Shown one piece after another: positions 1 through 8,137 of a DNA stretch of 35,421 nt. The stretch comes from Ruminococcus sp. (GTDB lineage Bacteria; Bacillota; Clostridia; Oscillospirales; Ruminococcaceae), in assembly GCA_015066925.1 (NCBI GenBank), contig SVNL01000009.1:1-35421 (forward strand), written 5' to 3'. A program made the translations under genes and the position numbers. The number at the start of each line of letters is the position of its first letter. Within the stretch, counting starts at the first letter, position 1. The notes beneath the pieces are model-generated. The model did no database searches. It saw only the letters and a program-made list of their open reading frames with translations, and was not told the origin of the DNA.

Positions 1-25
1 CCTCATATTGTAAAGAATTTGCGCT

Positions 26-70
26 CCCCGAATGAAGTTCGGGGCAATAACCGCCTGACGGCGGTTATTG
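26..70. repeat. Two tandem GC-rich hairpins
   Basis: Two adjacent perfect inverted repeats stand out in AT-rich surroundings: CCCCGAA (26-32) with TTCGGGG (38-44), and CAATAACCGCC (45-55) with GGCGGTTATTG (60-70). CCTCA at 1-5 can also pair with TGAGG at 69-73. No T-run follows, so this is not an ordinary intrinsic terminator for a gene to the left. It could be a leader structure of the lipoprotein gene at 102 or an interspersed repeat. The function is not determined. Confidence 0.5.
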
Positions 71-101
71 AGGACACATTAATTATTAAGGAGATTAAAT
101 T

Positions 102-2456
102 ATGAACAAAAAACATTTCCAATCAAACATTGCACTTTCTGCCGCAATAATTTTTACGCTTTCTGCTATGACTTCCTGCAAGTCATCAGAAAAAGCCGAA
201 AAACAGGAAGTAAAAACAGCTGATAAGGTTTTAACAGCATCTTACTCCTCAGTTGAACTTGATTTAAGCCTTATCGACAACTACGAAATTTATTCTGCTC
301 GCTACTGTGACTCTAATAGCTCAGTTTATCTTGAGGTTTATGACAACACAAACTTTGAAGATGTTTCGGCATGTTTGTATAAAACAAACCTCGACTTTTC
401 AAGCTTTGAAAAGCTTGAGCTTCAACTGCAGGAAAACGAGATTATTGCATATTACGACATCAATCCTACAAATGGTAAACTCGGAATTCTGACTTCTATT
501 ACAACATACGACGGTATGGACATATCTGATTACAAAGAAGAAAATAAAGATGAAGAATTCGACTGGGAAGCCATGCAAGAATCCGAAAAAACTACATATT
601 CCTTCAAAATATATGACGAGAATTTAAATCTTGAAAGTGAAGCAACTTTATCTGATGAAGAATGCGACGAAATGTATTTTAATGAGTTATATCTGCTTGA
701 TAACGACAACTTCCTTATATATGACTCAGATATATCTCTAAGCATATACGATAAAAATGGTAATAAAATATCCTCTGTCGACTCTCTTCCCGATGATGTC
801 GAATGGATTGACTCTTTAGGAAGAACAAATGACGGATTTGCCTTTACTTATTACACCGAAAAGGGTAATATGCTCGCAGAAATTGACATTGAAACACTTG
901 AATTGAAAAATACAACAAATATCAATAATTTCACAGGCTATTTAAGTACGATTGTCCCGGGCAATGAAGATTACAGCTTCTTTTTATCATCCTCAGAAGG
1001 CTTATTCGGAAAAAAGGGCGACGAGCTTGAAGAAGTTATTAACTGGATTGATTCGGATTTGAACGGTGATAATATTTTGCAGGTTTTCCCTCTTGAAAAC
1101 GGCGATTTCATCGCAATAATAATAGAAGATGAATCTGTTAAAGCATATAATCTTACCAAACGTGATGTTTCTGAATTAAGCGATACTGTTATTGTAACTC
1201 TCGGAACATGCTATATAGATGAACAATTATCATCTTTAATTTCTGAATTCAACAGAGAAAACACAGACTGCAGAATAAAGGTTAAGAATTATGATAAATA
1301 CAACACCGAAGAAAATGAATATACAGGTGCAGGCGAACAGCTAAACAACGATATCTTAAAGGGTGAAGGTCCTGATATTATCGACGCTTCTTCATTTGAA
1401 AACTATGCAGTTCTCGAAAGCAAGGGCTGTTTTGCAGATTTATATCCGCTTCTTGATAAAGATGACGAAATTACAAGAGATACATTTCTTCCTAATGTAA
1501 TTAAAATGAATGAGAAAAACGGTAAGCTTTATTCAATTCCTACATGCTTCTATATTAATACACTTGCAGGTAAGACAAAATATGTCGGCGAAAAAGAAAA
1601 CTGGACTATCGACGAACTTATTGAAACTTATGAAAATGCTCCCGATGATATGAAGCTTATGGCTGATGCCGATAAAGAATCTCTTCTCTCATTTTTCATT
1701 TATGGTAATATAAATGGATTTATCGATTATGATAAAAAAGAATGTAATTTTAATTCTCCTGAAATGATTAAGCTTCTTAATTTCTGTGACACTTTCGAAA
1801 CCTTTGAAGCAGATGAAATCGACTGGGAAAACTTAGATGAAAGTTATTGGCAGCAACAGCAATATGAATATGAATACGGTATGATTAATGATATTTTCCT
1901 GCTGTATAACGCTTATATTTCAAACTTCAGAGAATTCCATGAGCTTGCAAAAGGATATTTCAATGGCGAACCTTTTACATTTGTTGGTTTCCCGACAACA
2001 ACAGGTTCAGGAATTATATTTGAATCCGATACACAGCTTGCAATCAATGCGAATTCAGCTGTTACTGAAACAGCTTGGAAATTTATTAAAAAGCTCTATA
2101 CTGAAAAATATCAGGATATGCTTGACTATTCATTCCCTGTAAATATTAATTCATTCAATAAGGCAGCCGACGCTGCTCAGAACCCACAAAAAGATTCTGA
2201 AGGTACTGTTTATGAAGAAGATGATATATTCTTCATCGGTGATGAAGAAATCAAAATCGGATATATGAATGATGAAGAAAAAGAAAGATATAAAAATTAT
2301 CTTTTAAGTGCATCAGAAGCACTTATTTATGACGCTGAAATCTATAAAATCTTCGAAGAAGAAATAACTGAATTTATTGAAGAAGATAAAACCGCAGAAG
2401 AAACTGCTGAAATGATACAAAACAGAGCTGAGATTTATATAAACGAACAGGGTTAA
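102..2456 (+). CDS. Extracellular solute-binding lipoprotein (ABC sugar-type family 1)
   Basis: This 784-aa protein starts with a lipoprotein signal peptide: basic MNKKH, a hydrophobic stretch, then a lipobox-like MTSC with Cys26. Residues about 350-690 read like a family 1 solute-binding protein, with the strand VIVTLGTCYIDEQLSSLISE opening the fold, then a GEGPDIID motif and KLYSIPT. These are typical of the lobes that capture oligosaccharides for ABC importers. The preceding 310 residues or so are rich in short strands and acidic turns and resemble a beta-propeller-like sensor region, which makes the protein much longer than the usual 400-550 aa. No permease or ATPase genes lie in the window, so the transporter partner, if any, is elsewhere. 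The start has a good RBS (AAGGAG, 8 nt upstream). The substrate is unknown. Confidence 0.85.
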   Translation: MNKKHFQSNIALSAAIIFTLSAMTSCKSSEKAEKQEVKTADKVLTASYSSVELDLSLIDNYEIYSARYCDSNSSVYLEVYDNTNFEDVSACLYKTNLDFSSFEKLELQLQENEIIAYYDINPTNGKLGILTSITTYDGMDISDYKEENKDEEFDWEAMQESEKTTYSFKIYDENLNLESEATLSDEECDEMYFNELYLLDNDNFLIYDSDISLSIYDKNGNKISSVDSLPDDVEWIDSLGRTNDGFAFTYYTEKGNMLAEIDIETLELKNTTNINNFTGYLSTIVPGNEDYSFFLSSSEGLFGKKGDELEEVINWIDSDLNGDNILQVFPLENGDFIAIIIEDESVKAYNLTKRDVSELSDTVIVTLGTCYIDEQLSSLISEFNRENTDCRIKVKNYDKYNTEENEYTGAGEQLNNDILKGEGPDIIDASSFENYAVLESKGCFADLYPLLDKDDEITRDTFLPNVIKMNEKNGKLYSIPTCFYINTLAGKTKYVGEKENWTIDELIETYENAPDDMKLMADADKESLLSFFIYGNINGFIDYDKKECNFNSPEMIKLLNFCDTFETFEADEIDWENLDESYWQQQQYEYEYGMINDIFLLYNAYISNFREFHELAKGYFNGEPFTFVGFPTTTGSGIIFESDTQLAINANSAVTETAWKFIKKLYTEKYQDMLDYSFPVNINSFNKAADAAQNPQKDSEGTVYEEDDIFFIGDEEIKIGYMNDEEKERYKNYLLSASEALIYDAEIYKIFEEEITEFIEEDKTAEETAEMIQNRAEIYINEQG

Positions 2457-2464
2457 TATTACAA

Positions 2465-2502
2465 AAGCCGCATAAATGATATTAATATCATTTATGCGGC
2501 TT
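2465..2502. terminator. Palindromic bidirectional terminator
   Basis: A perfect 38-bp palindrome (AAGCCGCATAAATGATATT and its complement) sits between the convergent lipoprotein and FIST-EAL genes. T-rich sequence follows on the plus strand (GATTTTTATATTT) and A-rich sequence (ACAAAA) precedes it, so it can terminate transcription from both sides. Confidence 0.85.
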
Positions 2503-2516
2503 GATTTTTATATTTG

Positions 2517-5009
2517 CTATTCACAGAACCGTACAGGTTTTGAAAATAAATATCCCTGAGAAAACTTTATATTATTATGTTCAACAATTTCCTGTATTTT
2601 CTCATTTTCAACAAATTCTGCAACAACCTCTTTATTATGTCGTTCCGACCACATTGCAATAAATTCAAAGAATTCTGACGCAACTGTATCATTTACGATA
2701 TTTTTGACTATTTCTCCGTCAACCTTTATATAATCGGCATTGATTTTAAATATGCTGACGAGATTTGAAAATCCGCTTCCAAAATCGTCTATAGCAATTT
2801 TTCCGCCAAGCTTATGAATTTTATCCGAAAATTCAATTACAACCTGATAATCGGTTATTTCCTCTGTTTCAGTAAGCTCGAAAATAAAATGGTCAGGATT
2901 CGGTGCAGTTTCAAGGAAAGTAAGTATTGCATTTACAATCTTATAGCTATAAATATCGCTTATATTTATATTAATTGTTACACATTCTTTTCTATCCTTG
3001 AACATTTCCAGAACTTTTGTTATCATAGCATATGATATATCCTGATAATAACCGTATTCCTTTGCAATCTCCATAAAATGATAAGGCGTATAGATATTAC
3101 CCTTTTCATCTTCAATACGCATAAGGGCTTCATAGAGATAGATATCCTTCTCAAAATTATCACGAATACCCTGGAAGAACGGTATTACACGGTTATTTGC
3201 AAGTGCATCATTGAGAATTGAAAGCATTTTCATTTTTGTTGCATTATACTGTTCAAGCCCCATCTGAGGTGTATACACAAGAAAACGAATATTTTTGTTA
3301 CGCATACGAACCAGTGTAAGCTCAGCTTTTCTGATTATCTCATCTTCCTTTAATACAATTGCAAATTCACATACAAGAACATATGATGAGAATTTAAAAT
3401 TCGTAAGCAGATTCTGAAGCTGAATCATTTTGTCTACAAATTCATTATCCTCAATACCTTCACCCGCAGTAATTATAAGTGCAGTTTTCTTATAAATATA
3501 ACAATTAAATATTTCTTTATCTAACTCGGAAATTATTGTATTATAATACTGCTTGAAATTAATATTGAATTTAGCTTCACTCAAAAAGGCTTTTAGCGTA
3601 CTTTCATTACGAATGGTAAGCATACATACCTTATTGAATTTTTTCAGACTGAAATCATAAAGGCATTTTGAAATGTTTTCAATTCCTGTAATTTCGTCAA
3701 TAAAAAGGCTCCGTTCAATATTCTTACGATTTTTTATACTATTCTCGTCATTCGAACACGAATTAGCGAGAATAAAGTTAATAACCTTCTGCTGTGTATT
3801 TATAAGTGAATTTGAATTTTCTTTGAGCTTGTTTATATCGAGAATAAGCTTGCTGTTATTTTCTGCAAGAGAAGCTATTGCAAATGAAAAGTTGCAATAA
3901 TAATTATTGTTATTCTTACTGCCGATTTCACCCTCAAGAAGTGCACCGCAAAGGTTTGTTTTCTTAAACGGTGAAAGTTCCCACTCCGCACAATTTTTAT
4001 ACAGAGTTTCACGGGATGTACAGCTATACCCTAAAAGCACCTCACTAGGATATTCACAAAGATTATTACATACTTCCTCACAAGTTTCGATAGTATTGTT
4101 TATAGCTGCATATGCAAGCTGAATTTTTTCGCCTACCCTCATTCTGTCAAGAGAATAAATTACAGGCTTTGGCTCATCCTTGAATTTAAAAACAGCTTCA
4201 TTCTGAGGAGAATACATAAATGCAAGCGGTATAGAAGTGCCCTCTCTTACAATTGGGAAAATAGAAAGAGTTTCGGTAAATTCTGCTTCAGACATACTTG
4301 CAAATTCAATGCCAAGCATTTTTTCATACCAGTCAACAGCATTGATACCGTCAATTGTACGAATAATAAGCCCATCAGTTTCTGTAATCGTGTGAACATC
4401 ACCGACTATTTCAGAAGCATAGATAATATCACTGTAAATTGACATAGTATCAGATTCAATTGCCGCAATAACAGCAGCATTTTCTGATATTTCATTTTCT
4501 GTAAAAACAAATTTGCTACGATTCTTTACTGAAGCATTCGCAAAACCTCCAAGCATATGAACCTGTGGCATAAGCTCATCCATACATTTTACATATTCGG
4601 TTGACATAGTATAGATTTTTGAGAAAAAATTAAGTACAAAGCGAGTATTTTTACCGATATAGCTGCTTAAATTTTCAGCAAGAAGATAAGCATTTACATC
4701 ATTTCCGTCGCTGTCAACAAGTCCGACAAGTGCAGTATTGACGGAAGCATTTTTAAATCTGGTAATGCTGATAAGACAGCAATCCTGATGAATTTCACCC
4801 TCAAATATCACACCCGATGTACTGCTGCCAATTATTTTTGAATTAGGAAAACGTGAAAGAATAAAATCAATAAATGGTTTTATTGTATCAACATCATGTA
4901 CACAAGTATGTATTCTTATAAGATATTCATTTAAGGTATTCAGATTATTTGCTTTGATAATTTCATCAATTTGACTTTCAGATTTATATATAAATCCTAT
5001 ACTCTTCAA
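2517..5009 (-). CDS. FIST sensor - degenerate GGDEF - EAL c-di-GMP phosphodiesterase
   Basis: This 830-aa cytosolic signalling protein has FIST_N and FIST_C small-ligand sensing domains in the first 360 residues or so, then a predicted coiled-coil linker (about 375-435). A GGDEF-like domain begins at D438 (DEITGIENI), but the GGDEF signature is replaced by YKKTA, so cyclase activity is unlikely. The C-terminal EAL domain keeps EALMR (E627), NINISD, FELTETEE, DDFGSG (D741, D742), KVDGE and the final FSQGYLFSKP, and so should hydrolyse c-di-GMP. I place the start at TTG 5009. GAGGTGA lies 5 nt upstream of it, whereas an upstream ATG at 5066 overlaps the promoter -10 box. FIST domains are thought to bind small molecules such as amino acids; the ligand here is unknown. 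The gene appears monocistronic. Confidence 0.88.
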   Translation of the reverse strand: MKSIGFIYKSESQIDEIIKANNLNTLNEYLIRIHTCVHDVDTIKPFIDFILSRFPNSKIIGSSTSGVIFEGEIHQDCCLISITRFKNASVNTALVGLVDSDGNDVNAYLLAENLSSYIGKNTRFVLNFFSKIYTMSTEYVKCMDELMPQVHMLGGFANASVKNRSKFVFTENEISENAAVIAAIESDTMSIYSDIIYASEIVGDVHTITETDGLIIRTIDGINAVDWYEKMLGIEFASMSEAEFTETLSIFPIVREGTSIPLAFMYSPQNEAVFKFKDEPKPVIYSLDRMRVGEKIQLAYAAINNTIETCEEVCNNLCEYPSEVLLGYSCTSRETLYKNCAEWELSPFKKTNLCGALLEGEIGSKNNNNYYCNFSFAIASLAENNSKLILDINKLKENSNSLINTQQKVINFILANSCSNDENSIKNRKNIERSLFIDEITGIENISKCLYDFSLKKFNKVCMLTIRNESTLKAFLSEAKFNINFKQYYNTIISELDKEIFNCYIYKKTALIITAGEGIEDNEFVDKMIQLQNLLTNFKFSSYVLVCEFAIVLKEDEIIRKAELTLVRMRNKNIRFLVYTPQMGLEQYNATKMKMLSILNDALANNRVIPFFQGIRDNFEKDIYLYEALMRIEDEKGNIYTPYHFMEIAKEYGYYQDISYAMITKVLEMFKDRKECVTININISDIYSYKIVNAILTFLETAPNPDHFIFELTETEEITDYQVVIEFSDKIHKLGGKIAIDDFGSGFSNLVSIFKINADYIKVDGEIVKNIVNDTVASEFFEFIAMWSERHNKEVVAEFVENEKIQEIVEHNNIKFSQGYLFSKPVRFCE

Positions 5010-5056
5010 TTTCCTCACCTCAAATTCGTAATACACTAAAATTAACAACCAAATAT

Positions 5057-5085
5057 ATTGTACCACATTTTATTATATTTGTCCA
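5057..5085 (-). promoter_or_regulatory. Promoter of the FIST-EAL gene
   Basis: Read on the minus strand: -35 TGGACA (5080-5085), a 17-nt spacer, and -10 TACAAT (5057-5062) with an upstream TGTGG. Transcription would start near 5050 and give a leader of about 40 nt. This position rules out the ATG at 5066 as the translation start. Confidence 0.6.
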
Positions 5086-5246
5086 GTCATTTCCAATACA
5101 TAATACGTATTTTAATGTAAATTCAACAATTCGCACAATTGAGTATTATACCATTTGTGTAAAAAAACAACACCTTAATTCTTTTTCGAATTTTATTATT
5201 ATAATAAAGCCGGCAGAAAAAATAACGAAAACACGTCTTATTATAA

Positions 5247-5287
5247 ACAAAAACAAGGAAGAATTGCAATTTCCTCCTTGTTTTTGT
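5247..5287 (-). terminator. Terminator of the dockerin/lysozyme-like gene
   Basis: A 12-bp stem pairs 5247-5258 (ACAAAAACAAGG) with 5276-5287 (CCTTGTTTTTGT). On the minus strand its distal arm is U-rich (TTGTTTTTGTTTAT), 52 nt after the stop of the gene ending at 5339. The interval 5086-5246 is AT-rich and I see no gene in it. Confidence 0.65.
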
Positions 5288-5338
5288 AAGTTTTAATTTT
5301 TAATCATAACAATATATATTACATTTTGTATATTACAT

Positions 5339-6424
5339 TCAAATTATAAGCTTTCGTATTAAAAGCATATCAATACAATCAATTTCATGTGATAAATCAA
5401 TATCAGCATTTTTTGCAGATTCAGCTGAAAGTTCTTTTTCTGTAAGCAGTGACGCACTAAGCATTACTGCATCAGCAACATCCACCGCGCCGTCAAGATT
5501 TACATCTCCTAAAAGATTCTCGTCTTCAGGAGATGTTGTAGGCTGGCTGTCAACCGGAGCCATGCTCGCAACTCCGTCGCCCCACCATTCCCACACATTT
5601 CCTTGACGATATTTTTCAACACGTTCATCATTCGTCCAGGAAAATACATTGTCATACAGATGTCCTTCTTCATAATACCAACGTGCAAGTGAAATTATTT
5701 CATCGGGATAATTTTTATAATAACCATCATTTTCGCCCGTATATGTAACCCAACCTGTATTAAACGCTTTAAGAGCACCTCTTACAATCTGATAGCCCTC
5801 AAGCTTATCCTCGTTTATCGCAATTTCTATAAAATGAAGTATCTTTCTTATTCCCATATGATTTGAAATTATAGCATCATAGAAATTAGATTCCGTAAAC
5901 GAATACTGGTACATTTCAGGGACATTATCCTCTTTCATAAACGTAGGGTCACAATCCGCAAAAGCTGTTACAGCTGTCTGCATAGTTCCATATGCGTGTG
6001 CCGAGCTTACACCGAAGCCCTGTGAAAATGCGGTTTCAATATCAGCACCGTCACCATTTCCGCCAAGAGTAGATTCTCTTGTTCCAAGCCCAAGAAACAA
6101 TGCATATACCATTTCACGCTCTGTCTGACCAAGACGAACAGAAATCAAATCCCAATGCTCGTCAATTTCTTTATACATTGCATATTTAACCTCCTGAACA
6201 CTCATTGCTCGGTTAATAGCACGAATTTCAGATGTAGATGCATCAGCAGGAGTATTTCTTTCACCATAATTAAACGGATTTCCCACACCCTCTGTCTGAA
6301 CATCACGACTCGGATCATGAGCGATATCATCAGCCGCATAAGAAAATGACACAGATGCCATACACATCATCGAAGCAGACAAAACAAGACAACCTATTTT
6401 TTTAATAAGACCTTGAATTTTCAT
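5339..6424 (-). CDS. Secreted dockerin protein with lysozyme/transglycosylase-like domain
   Basis: This 361-aa protein has a Sec signal peptide (residues 1-31, ending SFSYAA) and a C-terminal type I dockerin (about 305-361). The first dockerin loop, GDVNLDGAVDVADAV, is canonical; the second (ADIDLSHEIDCIDM) is less so. The middle domain is not a recognised polysaccharidase by eye, but it shows the order expected of lysozyme-like transglycosylases: GTRES with Glu117, AYGTMQ (146-149), then FNTGW and a YP motif near 221-240. I infer a peptidoglycan- or chitin-like substrate; this has not been tested. The start is ATG 6424, with AAGGAG 6 nt upstream. That RBS overlaps the stop of the tautomerase gene, so the two are co-transcribed and probably translationally coupled. 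Confidence 0.75.
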   Translation of the reverse strand: MKIQGLIKKIGCLVLSASMMCMASVSFSYAADDIAHDPSRDVQTEGVGNPFNYGERNTPADASTSEIRAINRAMSVQEVKYAMYKEIDEHWDLISVRLGQTEREMVYALFLGLGTRESTLGGNGDGADIETAFSQGFGVSSAHAYGTMQTAVTAFADCDPTFMKEDNVPEMYQYSFTESNFYDAIISNHMGIRKILHFIEIAINEDKLEGYQIVRGALKAFNTGWVTYTGENDGYYKNYPDEIISLARWYYEEGHLYDNVFSWTNDERVEKYRQGNVWEWWGDGVASMAPVDSQPTTSPEDENLLGDVNLDGAVDVADAVMLSASLLTEKELSAESAKNADIDLSHEIDCIDMLLIRKLII

Positions 6425-6438
6425 AGAACAACTCCTTA

Positions 6439-6780
6439 TCATAGGTTAGAACCATTCCAACCCCAGTTATCTGTATTCATATAGCTTACATAAATTCTGT
6501 CAGAGGAGATTTTAAGCATATCGGTAAGTATCCCTGTAATATTGCTTGTAAGAACCGTTAAAGCATTTGAAGAAGCAGAACCATAAATAGTAACCTCAAC
6601 CATAGCTGCCGGTTCATCTGTTCCTCTGAAGTAGAGCTTATAATCATCTTCAAGCCCAACCATAAGCCAGCCTTCAGACTTTCCCGGGATAGCAGTAATT
6701 GCTATTCCAAGCTTTGATTTGATATTCTCAGCACATTCTTTTTCAATTTTGCAGTTTGTTTTAACATTAATAAAAGGCAT
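6439..6780 (-). CDS. MIF/phenylpyruvate tautomerase-like protein
   Basis: This 113-aa protein is collinear with the macrophage migration inhibitory factor family. The start is MPFINVKTN, giving the N-terminal catalytic Pro2 after Met removal. Lys34 lies where MIF has its active-site lysine, and the C-terminal signature is SDRIYVSY...NWGWNG. Family members are trimeric cytosolic keto-enol tautomerases (phenylpyruvate, D-dopachrome). The CxxC oxidoreductase motif of vertebrate MIF is absent (PAAM at 57-60). No signal peptide is visible. The start at 6780 is set by Pro2 and by the GGAGA site just upstream; an upstream in-frame start at 6807 would bury the proline. It is the first gene of an operon with the dockerin/lysozyme-like gene. 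The native substrate is unknown. Confidence 0.9.
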   Translation of the reverse strand: MPFINVKTNCKIEKECAENIKSKLGIAITAIPGKSEGWLMVGLEDDYKLYFRGTDEPAAMVEVTIYGSASSNALTVLTSNITGILTDMLKISSDRIYVSYMNTDNWGWNGSNL

Positions 6781-6867
6781 AAAAATTCTCCAATCCGCCG
6801 CACACAAATAGAATATTCAGACGACAAAGTTTTAGCGGCATATTTACTTTACCGTCCTGTTTGTTTC

Positions 6868-6896
6868 ATTATAGCATATGCATACACCGTTTACAA
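6868..6896 (-). promoter_or_regulatory. Promoter of the MIF-dockerin operon
   Basis: Read on the minus strand: -35 TTGTAA (6891-6896), a 17-nt spacer, and extended -10 TGCTATAAT (TATAAT at 6868-6873). The leader to the ATG at 6780 is about 80 nt. It contains GCCGC and GCGGC arms that could form a weak stem just upstream of the RBS. Confidence 0.7.
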
Positions 6897-7006
6897 GTAG
6901 ATTTTTGCTTTAAACGCCACTCATTTTCATTATCATGAGAAAATTTCTGCTTATTTTTTTGTTAAATATAAACAAAATACATCATTTAATATCTCCGTTA
7001 ATGCCC

Positions 7007-7035
7007 TTGCAGTAAATGCGAAAATATGTTATAAT
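7007..7035 (+). promoter_or_regulatory. Distal promoter of the moxR operon
   Basis: -35 TTGCAG (7007-7012), 17-nt spacer, -10 TATAAT (7030-7035). It predicts a start near 7042 and a leader of about 165 nt that carries the structured element at 7062-7145. Confidence 0.65.
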
Positions 7036-7061
7036 ATTTATAGTTATTCTTAAAGTAACAT

Positions 7062-7145
7062 CGCACAGAGCTTAAATCTGTTTTTTCAATATGCAAACAG
7101 ATTTTACGCATAACCCTGTTTATAGGTTAATATATGCTTTGTGTG
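7062..7145 (+). ncRNA. Structured leader element A upstream of moxR
   Basis: This is a candidate folded RNA in the 5' leader. P1 pairs 7062-7071 (CGCACAGAGC) with 7136-7145 (GCTTTGTGTG). P2 is a perfect 10-bp stem, AAATCTGTTT (7074-7083) with AAACAGATTT (7095-7104). P3 pairs TAACC (7111-7115) with GGTTA (7125-7129). The P2 loop contains TATGC (7090-7094), which can pair with GCATA (7108-7112) as a pseudoknot. A related element with the same end sequences lies at 15585-15647. I do not recognise a known riboswitch class. It could also be a dispersed palindromic repeat. Confidence 0.45.
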
Positions 7146-7148
7146 GTA

Positions 7149-7177
7149 TTGACTTAATATTTTGAGAAAATTATTCT
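7149..7177 (+). promoter_or_regulatory. Possible proximal promoter of moxR
   Basis: -35 TTGACT (7149-7154), 17-nt spacer, -10 TATTCT (7172-7177), directly after element A. If used, it would bypass the structured leader. Confidence 0.4.
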
Positions 7178-7207
7178 TATTTACGCTACCGAAAGGATTT
7201 TACAATT

Positions 7208-8137
7208 ATGAATAACAGCGTTCTCTCTCTGCAAAACTCAATAAACAAGGTTATTGTAGGAAAAAATGATACTATTAATAAAATCATTATCGCTCTTCTA
7301 TGCGAAGGACATATTCTTCTCGAAGATGTTCCGGGTGTTGGAAAAACCCAGCTTGTAACATCACTTTCACGCTCTATCGGCGGTAAATTCAATAGAATTC
7401 AGCTTACTCCTGATGTTATGCCTTCAGATATAACAGGCTTTACTGCTATTGACCAGAAAAACGGTGAATTCATCTATCGCGAGGGTGCTGTAATGTGCAA
7501 TTTCCTGCTTGCTGATGAAATAAATCGTGCTTCCCCTAAGGTTCAGTCATCTCTTCTCGAGGCGATGGAGGAATATCAGATAAGTCTTGACGGTGTTACA
7601 CACAAGCTTCCTAAACCTTTTATGGTTCTTGCTACACAAAACCCCGTTGAAACTTATGGCACATATCACCTTCCAGAAGCTCAGATGGACAGATTCTTTA
7701 TGAAGCTTTCTATGGGATATCCTCTTGAAGATGAAGAAATTAAAATTCTTGAGCGTACCGAAAACGGTAACCCTATAAGCAATATAACTGAACCCGCTGT
7801 TTCCGTTGATGATATTCAAGCTCTTCAACAGCAGGTTAAAAATATAAAAGTTGCTGAAAATATCAAAAAATATATCATAAGCCTTGTTTCTTCTACAAGA
7901 CAAAGCCCATATGTAACACTCGGCATCAGCCCGAGAGGCAGTATTGCTCTTTACAGAGGCGCTAAAGCCTGTGCATTTGTCTATGAACGTCCTTTTGTCG
8001 TTCCTGAAGATATCAAAAGCATTGCTATTTCTGTTCTTTCACACAGAATCATCCTCTCACAGCAAGGTAAAAACACATTCGGCACTCCCGAAAAATTCAT
8101 TCAAAATCTCATTGATACAACGGAAATACCTGTATGA
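7208..8137 (+). CDS. moxR: MoxR-family AAA+ ATPase
   Basis: This 309-aa MoxR-type AAA+ ATPase has a Walker A PGVGKT (about 42-47), a Walker B LLADEIN (about 98-104), the conserved VQSSLLEAMEE segment, sensor 1 LATQNP and a C-terminal helical lid with SPRGS. MoxR ATPases act as chaperones in assembling or activating partner proteins, often encoded next to DUF58/VWA and transglutaminase genes, as here. It is the first gene of the operon and overlaps the DUF58 gene by 4 nt (ATGA), implying coupled translation. The client of this branch is unknown. Confidence 0.95.
   Translation: MNNSVLSLQNSINKVIVGKNDTINKIIIALLCEGHILLEDVPGVGKTQLVTSLSRSIGGKFNRIQLTPDVMPSDITGFTAIDQKNGEFIYREGAVMCNFLLADEINRASPKVQSSLLEAMEEYQISLDGVTHKLPKPFMVLATQNPVETYGTYHLPEAQMDRFFMKLSMGYPLEDEEIKILERTENGNPISNITEPAVSVDDIQALQQQVKNIKVAENIKKYIISLVSSTRQSPYVTLGISPRGSIALYRGAKACAFVYERPFVVPEDIKSIAISVLSHRIILSQQGKNTFGTPEKFIQNLIDTTEIPV

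Noticed and set aside
6439-6807. Longer start for the MIF-like protein
   Set aside because: The upstream start adds nine residues before MPFINV and would remove the N-terminal catalytic proline.
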